Shown here: positions 47,605 through 57,041 of the stretch, one piece after another
How the letters are laid out: every line of letters begins with the position of its first letter
Position numbering within the stretch: position 1 is the stretch's first letter
Assembly: GCA_019084245.1 (NCBI GenBank)
Contig: JAHRFE010000026.1
Location: 124,001 to 188,000, forward strand
Direction: 5' to 3'
DNA length: 64,000 nt
DNA from: Hoeflea sp.
GTDB lineage: Bacteria > Pseudomonadota > Alphaproteobacteria > Rhizobiales > Rhizobiaceae
Program-made: the position numbers and the translations under genes
Notes under the pieces: generated by a model
Databases searched by the model: none
Seen by the model: the letters and a program-made list of their open reading frames with translations, nothing else
What the model was told of the DNA's origin: nothing

Positions 47605-48897
47605 TCAGGCGGCGATGAACTCGTTCCACTTGCCAACCATGTACTGGTTCTCGTCCATGACGGCATTCCAGCAGGCAACGGCGCCCATGCGCTCGATGTA
47701 CGAACCGCCATCGCGGACGTCGCCGGCGGCGGCCAGCTTGTCGCCTGTCGGGCTGGTGATGTCGCCGGTTGCGGGCTTGCCCTCGTACCAGTAGCCCCAC
47801 TCGTTCTCGGACATGAACTCCTTGGAGGTTTCCGGAACAGCCGAGTAGTAGCCCTGGCGCATCAAATAACCGCCGACCCAGCCGCTCAGATACCAGTTGA
47901 TGTATTCATAGGCGGCTTCCAGCTCGAGGCCCGAGAGGTTGGCCGACAGGCCGATGCCGCCGCCCCAGGAGCGATAGCCTTCCTTGAGCGGCTGATAGAC
48001 ACACTCGATGCCCTTGGACTTGACGGCCGTGATGGCAGGCGACCACATCGACTGGATGACAACCTCGCCGGAGGCCATCAGGTTGACGCTCTCGTCGAAG
48101 CTCTTCCAGAAGGCCCGGAACTGGCCGTTCTTCTTGGCTTCCATGAAGATGCCGATGGTCTTGTCGATCTCTTCCCTGGTCATGTTGCCCTTGTCGGCAT
48201 ATTTGATCTCGCCCATGGCTTCGCAGACCATGGCCATGTCCATGATGCCGATTGACGAGATGTCGAGGATGGAGGCCTTGCCCTTGAATTCCGGATTGAG
48301 CAGCTCAGCCCATGTGTCGATCGGGCGGCCGATGAGGTCGGGGCGAATGCCGAGCGTGTCGGCATTGTAGATGGTCGGGATCAGCGTCATCCAGCCGGTC
48401 ACTTCCTTGGCGAACGCGGTGCCGTCCTGGCCTTCGACAAAACCGACAGTGCTCGGCGCAGTGCCTTGTGCGACTGTGCTTTCGGGCGTCAGCTTGCCGG
48501 TGGTGAAGATGGGCGCAATCCTGTCGAAATTCTTGATCTTGGATGTGTCCATCGCTTGCAGGTTACCGGTCGGCCAGACCTTCTTGCAGATCCAGTACTC
48601 GATGTCGGCAATGTCGAAGCTCTTGGGCTGGGTCGCCGCGCGCTGCGTCACGCTGTCGGAATCGAGAGCTGTCATTTCAAGGGTAAAGCCCAGGTCCTCT
48701 TTCACCTTGATGGCAACATCATTGAGGTTGGACACCCCCGTGCCGAACTGGCGCAGGGTCACGTCCTTGATGTTCTGCGCCCAGATGGTCGGAAATCCGG
48801 TCACAACACCCGAGCCGATGGCGGCGCCGGCAACCGCCGCCGTGCCCTTGAGCAGCGAGCGGCGGCTGACGGAGCTGGTTTTCGATGTTTCAGTCAT
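47605..48897 (-). CDS. PotD-like ABC transporter substrate-binding protein (Tat-exported)
   Basis: A 430-residue periplasmic protein of the polyamine/iron-type binding family. It carries a twin-arginine signal (SRRSLLKG) with cleavage near TIWA. The ATG at 48897 (MTETSKTSS) has AAGGAG seven bases upstream; the ATG two codons earlier is too close to that site. Tat export of a binding protein is unusual for polyamine systems. The middle segment GFTLEMTALDSDSVTQRAATQP is family-typical, but the ligand cannot be read from sequence; the racemase in the operon argues for a chiral amino acid, hydantoin or opine-like ligand. Confidence 0.87.
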   Translation of the reverse strand: MTETSKTSSVSRRSLLKGTAAVAGAAIGSGVVTGFPTIWAQNIKDVTLRQFGTGVSNLNDVAIKVKEDLGFTLEMTALDSDSVTQRAATQPKSFDIADIEYWICKKVWPTGNLQAMDTSKIKNFDRIAPIFTTGKLTPESTVAQGTAPSTVGFVEGQDGTAFAKEVTGWMTLIPTIYNADTLGIRPDLIGRPIDTWAELLNPEFKGKASILDISSIGIMDMAMVCEAMGEIKYADKGNMTREEIDKTIGIFMEAKKNGQFRAFWKSFDESVNLMASGEVVIQSMWSPAITAVKSKGIECVYQPLKEGYRSWGGGIGLSANLSGLELEAAYEYINWYLSGWVGGYLMRQGYYSAVPETSKEFMSENEWGYWYEGKPATGDITSPTGDKLAAAGDVRDGGSYIERMGAVACWNAVMDENQYMVGKWNEFIAA

Positions 48898-48928
48898 GTT
48901 CATTCTCCTTGGTGATGGTTGGATTGGG

Positions 48929-49933
48929 TCAACTCGCCAGACGGTGCGCGTCGTCTGGCATCCAGGTGAGAAAGACCGTCTGGCCGATCTCCATTGTTTC
49001 GTGGGAAAAAACAGAATCCGGAACGGTCACGCTGACCGGGTTCGAGGTCTGGGCCATTCCTGTCGCGTCAAGCGCTACGGAGAAGGTTGTTCCGAGATAT
49101 TCTATGGCGCGCACGGTTGCCGGAATGCCGGCGCTGCCGTCCGGATTTGACTTTGCAATCGTGATCTTGTCGGACCTTATGGCGAGCCTGGACTGGCCGT
49201 CATGCATGACATTGTGGCCTCCCATGAACTGGGCGACGAATTGCGTCTTGGGCCTGTCAAAAACCTCCTGGGCGCTGCCGACCTGTTCGATCCGGCCCTT
49301 GTTCATGACGATGATCCGGTCGGCCAGGGACAGCGCTTCATCCTGGGAATGGGTGACGTGAATGAAGGATATGCCCAATTCGCGCTGCAGCCGCTTGAGT
49401 TCGGAGCGCATGCGGAGCCGCAGAAACGGATCAAGCGCCGACAATGGCTCGTCAAGCAACAGGATCGAGGGATTGGTGATCAGCGCGCGCGCCAGGGCGA
49501 CACGCTGCTGCTGGCCGCCCGACAGCTGCGCCGGCAGCCTTTCGGCCAGGGCCGCCATGTCCACCAAGTCCAGCAGCTTCGTCGCCTCGGCGCGGCGCGC
49601 CGTCTTTTCGACCCCCTTCATCTTCAAGCTGAACGCGACATTGTCGACGACGCTCAAATGGGGGAAAAGCGCATAGCTCTGGAACATCATCGCCGTGCCG
49701 CGCTCGGCGGGGGCCAGGTCGGTGATGTTCTTGCCGCCAAGCAGGATATCGCCTTCAGATACGGTCTCGTGTCCGGCCAGCATGCGCAATGTCGATGATT
49801 TGCCGCATCCCGACGGGCCGAGAAGGCAGGTGTAGGAATTGCCGGGGATCTTCAGCGAAATCCCGTCGACGGCAATCGACTGTCCATAGGACTTGGTGAC
49901 TGCCACAAGTTCTGCTTCGGATTTGTCCATCAT
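48929..49933 (-). CDS. PotA-type ABC transporter ATP-binding protein
   Basis: A 334-residue ATPase with Walker A LLGPSGCGKSS, signature LSGGQQQR, Walker B ILLLDEPLSALD and a C-terminal TOBE domain, as in PotA/PotG. The ATG at 49933 is chosen: AAGGAG is at 49941-49946, and the sigma-54 promoter upstream would start transcription near 49953, leaving an earlier in-frame ATG (49957) outside the message. It is the first gene of the importer-racemase-GNAT operon. Confidence 0.9.
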   Translation of the reverse strand: MMDKSEAELVAVTKSYGQSIAVDGISLKIPGNSYTCLLGPSGCGKSSTLRMLAGHETVSEGDILLGGKNITDLAPAERGTAMMFQSYALFPHLSVVDNVAFSLKMKGVEKTARRAEATKLLDLVDMAALAERLPAQLSGGQQQRVALARALITNPSILLLDEPLSALDPFLRLRMRSELKRLQRELGISFIHVTHSQDEALSLADRIIVMNKGRIEQVGSAQEVFDRPKTQFVAQFMGGHNVMHDGQSRLAIRSDKITIAKSNPDGSAGIPATVRAIEYLGTTFSVALDATGMAQTSNPVSVTVPDSVFSHETMEIGQTVFLTWMPDDAHRLAS

Positions 49934-49963
49934 GGCCTGGCTCCTTGCCTCGGTCATGAGATC

Positions 49964-49979
49964 AGCAAGACGCGTGCCA
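49964..49979 (-). promoter_or_regulatory. Sigma-54 (-24/-12) promoter of the PotA-like operon
   Basis: On the minus strand the sequence reads TGGCACG-CGTC-TTGCT, matching the consensus TGGCACG-N4-TTGCW at every defined base. Transcription should start about 49953, some 20 bases before the ATG at 49933. The 80 bp upstream are AT-rich with runs resembling an IHF bend (AATCAA present). An enhancer-binding activator such as NtrC or AioR is required; its site was not identified. Confidence 0.82.
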
Positions 49980-50087
49980 GATTCGACAAACCCATAGGTT
50001 ATTGATTTTATTTGATCTTATTTTGCGACAAGCTCTCGCCGATGTGGCCTGCTCAAAACGTAGCCAACATTTAATACGATATGCACA

Positions 50088-50105
50088 AATATTGTATACA
50101 ATATT
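50088..50105. promoter_or_regulatory. 18-bp perfect palindrome, probable GntR operator
   Basis: AATATTGTA/TACAATATT is perfectly symmetric. Its core ATTGTATACAAT is of the type bound by FCD-subfamily GntR repressors (for example MdcY). It lies 70 bp upstream of the divergent gntR start and about 125 bp upstream of the sigma-54 promoter, so it most likely mediates autoregulation of gntR and could influence the importer operon. Confidence 0.7.
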
Positions 50106-50174
50106 CCATTGCCAAGATCGGCGGCAAATCCTATGTAAGTCAGTCAGAAGCTTCCAGATTCCAGGCGTTCCGAA

Positions 50175-50897
50175 GTGAACAAAGCGCTTTTCCCTTCCAA
50201 AGCCGACCTGCGCGACGACGCAGGGTCGACAAGCCGATCTGATCTGGTCGTAGCCGGTCTTCAGCGTGCGATCTTTGAACACAAGATCGCACCCGGAACA
50301 AAATTGTCGGAGGATGAGGTCGGGGATATCTTTGGCGTCAGCCGCACCATCGTGCGCTCCGCGCTTCAGTCGCTCGCCCATTCGCAACTTGTCACCATCG
50401 AGAAGAATCGCGGCGCCTTCATCGCCAGTCCCAGCCCAAGAGAAGCGCATGAGGTTTTCGAGGCGCGCGGCCTGATTGAGCCGCGGGTTGCGACCATGGC
50501 CGCCAAGCGGATGACAGACCAGTCACTCGAAATCCTGCGTATCCACACCGAGGACGAACATGCCGCCATGCATGCAGGCGACAAGGGAAAGGCGCTGGCG
50601 CTTTCAGGCGGATTTCATCTCAAGATCGCAGACATCGCCGGCCACGATGTCTTCACCAGCTTCATCCACTCGCTCATCTCCCGATCTTCGCTGATCATCG
50701 CGCTTTACTGGCGTCGGGCCGACACCACCTGCGAAAGCCATTCGCATCATGCCTTGATGAGAGCATTTGAGAACCGGGACGCCGCGGCCGCGGAGGAAAT
50801 CATGCGCAGCCATATTGTTGATCTGCATTCCGGCCTCAACTTGAGCGGCCCGAACACCCCACCGCTCTCGCTGGCGGATGCCCTGAGACAGGACTGA
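50175..50897 (+). CDS. GntR-family regulator, FCD subfamily
   Basis: A 240-residue repressor-type regulator. The N-terminal winged helix (LSEDEVGDIFGVSRTIVRSALQ) is followed by an all-helical FCD ligand-binding domain with histidines in the expected metal/ligand positions (FHLKIADIAGH, HSHHALMRAF). The start is a GTG at 50175. It is divergent from the importer operon and next to a perfect palindromic operator candidate, so it likely senses the imported compound or a catabolite. It is convergent with aioA. Confidence 0.9.
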   Translation: MNKALFPSKADLRDDAGSTSRSDLVVAGLQRAIFEHKIAPGTKLSEDEVGDIFGVSRTIVRSALQSLAHSQLVTIEKNRGAFIASPSPREAHEVFEARGLIEPRVATMAAKRMTDQSLEILRIHTEDEHAAMHAGDKGKALALSGGFHLKIADIAGHDVFTSFIHSLISRSSLIIALYWRRADTTCESHSHHALMRAFENRDAAAAEEIMRSHIVDLHSGLNLSGPNTPPLSLADALRQD

Positions 50898-51063
50898 CTG
50901 ACGAAGACCGCGTCCGGCCGGTCGAGCGCCTCGCAAACATCGCCGGGGCGAGCATGTGATCTTCTGCGCCGGCCGGCACGCCGCCGGTCTTAAAGACGAC
51001 ATCCTGTTCGTCAGCCGGCCGCGCCATAGATATGACATCCGGGACAGTCTCCAGACATGAGCA

Positions 51064-51091
51064 AGCCCGCCGCGACGGATCGCGGCGGGCT
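51064..51091. terminator. Hairpin terminator between gntR and aioA
   Basis: AGCCCGCCGCGA / TCGCGGCGGGCT is a perfect 12-bp stem with the loop CGGA, 18 bp beyond the aioA stop. No clear T-run follows on either strand, so it may need Rho or act as an mRNA 3' barrier. The preceding stretch 50898-51063 shows no recognisable gene. Confidence 0.6.
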
Positions 51092-51108
51092 GGTCTGGGA
51101 GGGAGGAT

Positions 51109-53568
51109 CTAGGCCGACCGGTATTCCTTCGACTTGAAGGAGACGGCTTTCACCCGTGGCGTCGCATTGGCGATTTTCCGGATGTTGCCCCATGTGTGCT
51201 TGTAGTCAGGAAGCACCAGTTCGTTCACGCCGGGACTGACAACGTTGCCTTGGCTTCCGGCCGGGGAGCCGAACACCATGGCGACGTGGCCGCGCTTGGC
51301 CGTGTCGGTCGGATAGGCCATGCCCTGGGTCGCCCCGTTGCCATTGGAGATCTCGATCAGATCCCCGGCAGCGATCCCCTCTTCCGCCATGTCCTCTTCG
51401 TTCATCTCGATGAACGGATAGGGGAAGCGGTCCTGGATAAAGTCGATGTCCTGATCCAGGAACTGGTTCTGCCAGAAGATGTTGGCGCGCACATTGTTGA
51501 TCCAGTACTTGTGGGTCTCCTTCTCGCGTGCCTTGCCGGCAGCCTGCCAGCCCCGCCATTTGGCGGCGCAGAACAGCGCCTTCTTGTCCTCGCGTCCGTG
51601 CCGGGTGAATTGGCCATCCGTGTAGAGGCGCTCGGTGCCGATCAGCTTGCCGTCGGCATAGCCGCTCACCGGTTCCTGCACGCCATTGTTGCCCATGGCG
51701 CGCAGACGCTCGTAGGTGACTTCCGGATTGCCCTTGTTGTAGCCATCCATGAAGGCGTCTTCCTCGGTCTGCCAGTCATAGCCCTTGAACTGGTCGGCAT
51801 AGGCTTCATTGCCCATCTCGCGCAGAACCCGTTCCATGTTCTGCGCGACGCCGGCGGCAATCAGGCAGTCCGGTCTCGAGTTTCCATAGGGGTCCATGTA
51901 TTTTTCCGACAGGCGCAGGCGCCGCTCGCCGTTCATCGAGGTCAGATTCATCTCGTTGGCTTCGCAGGCGGGCAGGATGACATGGGCATTGTGACCGATC
52001 TGGCTGTGGATGATGTCGACATCGACCACGAACAGACCACCGCCATTGACCGCTCCGACAATGGCGTCGACCAGTTGTTCGCGTGTGCCTCCGGCAGCAT
52101 AATCCATGGCTTCCTTGACCATGTCGGCCCGGCGCTTGTGCACCCGCTTGAACTCGGACGCATTCAGCGTGGTCTTGTGATGGTCGCAGGCCCACACATG
52201 GTGGATCTTGCCGCCGCCGCGGATCAGCAGCTGGTCGACATATTCCGCCGGCCGGCCGACATGGGCGTCAGACGGACGGTAGTAGCCCTCCTGGTGGCCG
52301 CCGAGGCGGCAGACGCCGCCACCTTCGCGGCCGATATTGCCGGTGGCCAGACCAATGTTCACCAGCGCGCCAATGGTGCGATAATTGTCATTGCCCCAGA
52401 TGATGCCCTTCTCATAGGCGGTGACGCATGTGCGCCGCGATCCGTCATCCTTGGGCTTGGCGATCCATTCCGCCGCCTTGGCGATGTCGGCTTCCGACAC
52501 ACCGCAGATTTCCGCCGCATCGGCCAGCGAGGTCCGGCAGGCGTCGAGTGCGTAGTCGAGGCTGCCGAGGCCGGCCGGATGGCCGTCGTCCAGCGGCGTC
52601 GCCTCACCGCCCTGGAAGGTCGAGTTGGCGATGAAGTCCTTGTCGACCCAGCCATTGTCGACGATGTGCGTGAACAGCGCATTGAACAGCACCATGTCGG
52701 TGCCTTCGTTGATCGCCAGATGCAGGACGTTTTCCTTGCCGGCGACTTCCTCGGCGGCGTTGATGGTGACCGTGCGACGCGGATCGACCGAGACGAAGCA
52801 GGCGCCGTTGCGCATGCCCGGAACCATGTGGTTGAGGAACAGGTTGGTCTGTGTCTCGAGCGAGTTGGCGCCGATCATGAAGATCGTGTCGGTGATCTCG
52901 TAGTCCTTGTAGGCATAGTTCAACTCGTCGACGCCCATGTCGCGGGTCGAATGGACCTCGGAATTGTAGGCCGGGCGGTTATGGATGCGGCAGTTCTTGA
53001 CCTTCATGCTCTCGAAATAGAGCTTGCCGGTGGCCCAGGTGTTCTCATAGCCGCCGGCGGAGCCGCCATGGTCGAACATCGAGACGACGAGATCGTCTTC
53101 GGAGCCCTGCGTGACGACACGGGCGGTGACGCGGGCGACAAGATCAAGCGCATCGTCCCAGGAGGTGGGCTGCCAGACGCCGTTGCGCCACATCATCGGG
53201 TCGCTCAGCCGCTGCTGCTGGGTGCCGGTGACATAGGACGGGCGGGCTTCCGCCATGCGCGCGCCGCGGACGGAACCGAGGCCGGAATTGACCACGCAAT
53301 CCTTGTCGGGAACCACGGCGAGATGGACATCCTTGCCGTCCTGGCGGACGATATTGTACATCGACGGCGCGATCCAGGTGCCGTCGGCTGCCTGCTGTTC
53401 GCCGAGGTTGATGCCGAAGGCGTTCTCCGTGAGCGTGCCCTGCTTGTTGCGCGGCCAGGTGTAGGCCTTGTAGCCGCAGCCGACGATGCAGTAGTGGCAG
53501 GTGACGTTGTGAACCTTGGCATCCTTGGGGGGGATGGGCAGGCGATCGATTTGTCTCTTGTAAGCCAT
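51109..53568 (-). CDS. aioA: Arsenite oxidase large (molybdopterin) subunit AioA
   Basis: An 819-residue molybdenum enzyme of the DMSO reductase superfamily that oxidises arsenite to arsenate in the periplasm. The N-terminal motif Cys24-x2-Cys27-x3-Cys31 (CHYCIVGC) binds a [3Fe-4S] cluster, and serine replaces the fourth cysteine as in known AioA (SGLGSVRGARM). HNRPAYNSEVHSTRDMG and IGANSLETQTNLFLNH are AioA-typical. The length matches the family (about 825). No signal peptide is present; the subunit is carried out by the Tat signal of AioB. It follows aioB after 16 bp. No cytochrome c or moeA gene follows, unlike many aio operons. Confidence 0.97.
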   Translation of the reverse strand: MAYKRQIDRLPIPPKDAKVHNVTCHYCIVGCGYKAYTWPRNKQGTLTENAFGINLGEQQAADGTWIAPSMYNIVRQDGKDVHLAVVPDKDCVVNSGLGSVRGARMAEARPSYVTGTQQQRLSDPMMWRNGVWQPTSWDDALDLVARVTARVVTQGSEDDLVVSMFDHGGSAGGYENTWATGKLYFESMKVKNCRIHNRPAYNSEVHSTRDMGVDELNYAYKDYEITDTIFMIGANSLETQTNLFLNHMVPGMRNGACFVSVDPRRTVTINAAEEVAGKENVLHLAINEGTDMVLFNALFTHIVDNGWVDKDFIANSTFQGGEATPLDDGHPAGLGSLDYALDACRTSLADAAEICGVSEADIAKAAEWIAKPKDDGSRRTCVTAYEKGIIWGNDNYRTIGALVNIGLATGNIGREGGGVCRLGGHQEGYYRPSDAHVGRPAEYVDQLLIRGGGKIHHVWACDHHKTTLNASEFKRVHKRRADMVKEAMDYAAGGTREQLVDAIVGAVNGGGLFVVDVDIIHSQIGHNAHVILPACEANEMNLTSMNGERRLRLSEKYMDPYGNSRPDCLIAAGVAQNMERVLREMGNEAYADQFKGYDWQTEEDAFMDGYNKGNPEVTYERLRAMGNNGVQEPVSGYADGKLIGTERLYTDGQFTRHGREDKKALFCAAKWRGWQAAGKAREKETHKYWINNVRANIFWQNQFLDQDIDFIQDRFPYPFIEMNEEDMAEEGIAAGDLIEISNGNGATQGMAYPTDTAKRGHVAMVFGSPAGSQGNVVSPGVNELVLPDYKHTWGNIRKIANATPRVKAVSFKSKEYRSA

Positions 53569-53584
53569 GATTGTTTCTCCTCCC

Positions 53585-54109
53585 TCAGAGCACGTTCGAC
53601 GGGCGGCCGAAAATCAGGTCGCTTGCGCCCTCGGCATAGATGTCGCCCTTGTCGTCCACGCTGAGCGTGAACTGCGGCACATTCTGCGTGGCGTGGCCCC
53701 AGATCTGCTGGCCGCCGGCCTCGCAGTCGAACCGGGAGAAATGACCCGGGCAATTGAGCGACTTGTCGTCCGCGCGGTAGCTCATCAGCCAGCCCTTGTG
53801 CGGGCACAGCACGGAGTAGGCCACGATATCGCCATCGGGCCCGACGCCGCCCTCGACCGCGTGGCCGATCTTGAGAAGGATGCCAGGGCTGTCTTCGTCC
53901 GGATAAGTGATGTCGACGGGCTCGTTTACCGCGAGATCGGCAACATTGCCGAGCCTGTTCGCCGGATAATCGAGCAAGGCGCTCCCCGACGCTGCGCGGG
54001 CCTGTTCCGCCGGCAATACGGTCGCGGTTGCGGCCCCGGCGGCGGCGATCGCCCCGCCCCTCAGGAAATGACGACGGCCGAGATCGACCATTTTGTTGCA
54101 TCGAGACAT
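53585..54109 (-). CDS. aioB: Arsenite oxidase small (Rieske) subunit AioB
   Basis: A 174-residue Rieske protein that takes electrons from AioA. A twin-arginine signal (GRRHFLRGG, Arg12-Arg13) directs export of the complex. The [2Fe-2S] ligands are in CPH-x15-CPGH (CPHKGW and CPGHFSRFD). The two extra cysteines that form a disulfide in many Rieske proteins are replaced (Trp in CPHKGW, Gly in CPGH), as reported for the alphaproteobacterial NT-26 enzyme. The ATG at 54109 follows GGGAGGAA. A sigma-54 promoter lies 37-52 bases upstream. Confidence 0.96.
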   Translation of the reverse strand: MSRCNKMVDLGRRHFLRGGAIAAAGAATATVLPAEQARAASGSALLDYPANRLGNVADLAVNEPVDITYPDEDSPGILLKIGHAVEGGVGPDGDIVAYSVLCPHKGWLMSYRADDKSLNCPGHFSRFDCEAGGQQIWGHATQNVPQFTLSVDDKGDIYAEGASDLIFGRPSNVL

Positions 54110-54145
54110 GCGTTCCTCCCATGCGGTTGTCTGCAGGGATCTGTA

Positions 54146-54161
54146 AGCAATGCGCATGCCA
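54146..54161 (-). promoter_or_regulatory. Sigma-54 (-24/-12) promoter of aioBA
   Basis: On the minus strand TGGCATG-CGCA-TTGCT matches the sigma-54 consensus with one deviation (T for C in the -24 box). Transcription should begin around 54135, about 26 bases before the aioB ATG. The 50 bp upstream (54162-54215) are extremely AT-rich, suiting DNA bending between activator and polymerase. AioR, encoded just upstream, is the expected activator, as in Agrobacterium. Confidence 0.85.
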
Positions 54162-54259
54162 AACTTCTATGTTATTGTTATAATTTAATATTTTTCGTTA
54201 TGGGCAAAAATTGAAGGCGTGATTCATCGGGATTCCGAACATGGTGCGGCGCCGAAGGT

Positions 54260-55586
<1,327 letters not shown>

Positions 55587-55597
<11 letters not shown>

Positions 55598-57041
55598 GAT
55601 TGATCTCCACGAAGGCGTCCGAATCAAGCGTGATCCTGACGATGCTGCCGCCGCCGGGTCTTGGCTCAACGGCCAGCCCTGCGCCGATTTCGTCGGTTAT
55701 CTGCCGCACGACCCACAATCCAAGTCCCTTGCCTTCCGGCAGGTTTTTCGGGGCCGGGCCAGTCAGCAGACTGAGAGAGTCCAACGGAAAGCCAGGTCCG
55801 CGGTCGCCCACCTCGATCATGAGGCTGTCTTCCCGTTTGAGCGCCCACAGGAACAGATCCGCGCCGTCGGGTGATGCCGCGCTTGCGTTGAGAAGAAGAT
55901 TGATCACGGCCTGACGGACGGGATCAGCCGGACAGTTGCAGGCAAAACCGTCCTCGCATTCCAGCAAGAGCTCCAGCGCCTGTCCCCGACTGCGCAACTC
56001 CGGCGACAGCAGCATCTTTGCGTCGTGAAAATCACTCAAGGAGAGCGGTCTTGCCTGGCGTGACGGCCTGTAAGTGGCGAGTGCCGCGCGCACCACTTCA
56101 CCGATCCCCTGCAGACCTCGCTGCAACAGATCCAGCGAAGACTTGCGCACTCCGGCGTCGGCGCCGTGCTTCTTCAGCGTGTCCACGGCATTGAGCAGCC
56201 CGCCCAGCGGATTGTTGATCTCATGAGCCATGACGGAAGACAGACGGCCAAGACTTGCAAGCTTTTCCTCCTCGGCCAGCCTGGTGGACAGCTCCCTGCG
56301 CTCTTCATCGGCATCAAGCAGCGAATTGTAGGCCATGAAGAGCCGCCTCGTCTCGGAATTGCCTGACGTCTGCGGAGACACCCCGATACGCGTGGCCTTT
56401 CCCTCCGCCGCCTCGATCATATGGCTTTCAAGGGTTTGCATGGGTCTGATCATCCTGCGCACGGTCATGAACCCGACCAGCACGAGGAGCACAGTCAACC
56501 CGGCATTCGTCAGGATCAGAGTCGATAGAACGTCGCGGCGTTCGGCCAGAAGCAGGCGCGCGTCGAAAATTGTGTAGATGCGGCCGATGGTGGTGTCCTG
56601 ATAGACAATGTCCCTTTCAAGATAGGCAAGCCCGTCATCGCTCTCGATCCTGATCTGCCTGTCGGGAAACTGCTCGATGTGCTGGTCGTCCATCTTTTCC
56701 AGGCTCGGATATCTGAGCGGGTCAGTGGCGGCCAGAATGCTGCCTGAGGGCGTGGTGACAATGGTCTCGACCGGGACGATCGCTGTATTGACCGGCCGCA
56801 ACCTCTCGAGCGCATCAAAGATTTCCCAGCTGTCTTCGCGCAGGACCGAGGGGGATATCGACGCTGTCACGCCATCCAGATAGGAGTTGGCGATGCTTTG
56901 CAGGTAGGTTTCCTGGATCGAGCCGAGGCGGTCGAGAACTCTCTCGGTAATGACCGCCGACACCAGGACCATGAGAACCGAGACGGCGAGCGGCACCCGC
57001 CAGATCAAAGGCAGGCGAAAGAAGCCAAACCGGCCCCTCAC
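55587..57041 (-). CDS. aioS: Arsenite-responsive sensor histidine kinase AioS
   Basis: A 484-residue membrane kinase. The first helix is about residues 11-31, a periplasmic sensor domain follows to about residue 160, and a second helix (TLILTNAGLTVLLVLVGF) leads to a HAMP-like linker. The phosphoacceptor is in VMAHEINNPLGG, and the ATPase domain has GDRGPGFP and GKGLGLWVV. The start is a GTG (57039-57041) overlapping the aioX stop by 4 bases. AioX with bound arsenite is thought to signal to its periplasmic domain. Confidence 0.93.

Noticed and set aside
50836-51027. Short minus-strand frame beginning MARPADEQDVVF in the gap between gntR and aioA
   Set aside because: It reads like protein for about 35 residues but overlaps the gntR 3' end, has no ribosome site and matches nothing I recognise; not enough to call a gene or relic.
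51196-53664. Plus-strand open frame of about 820 codons opposite aioA
   Set aside because: Antisense of the arsenite oxidase gene with no recognisable protein features.
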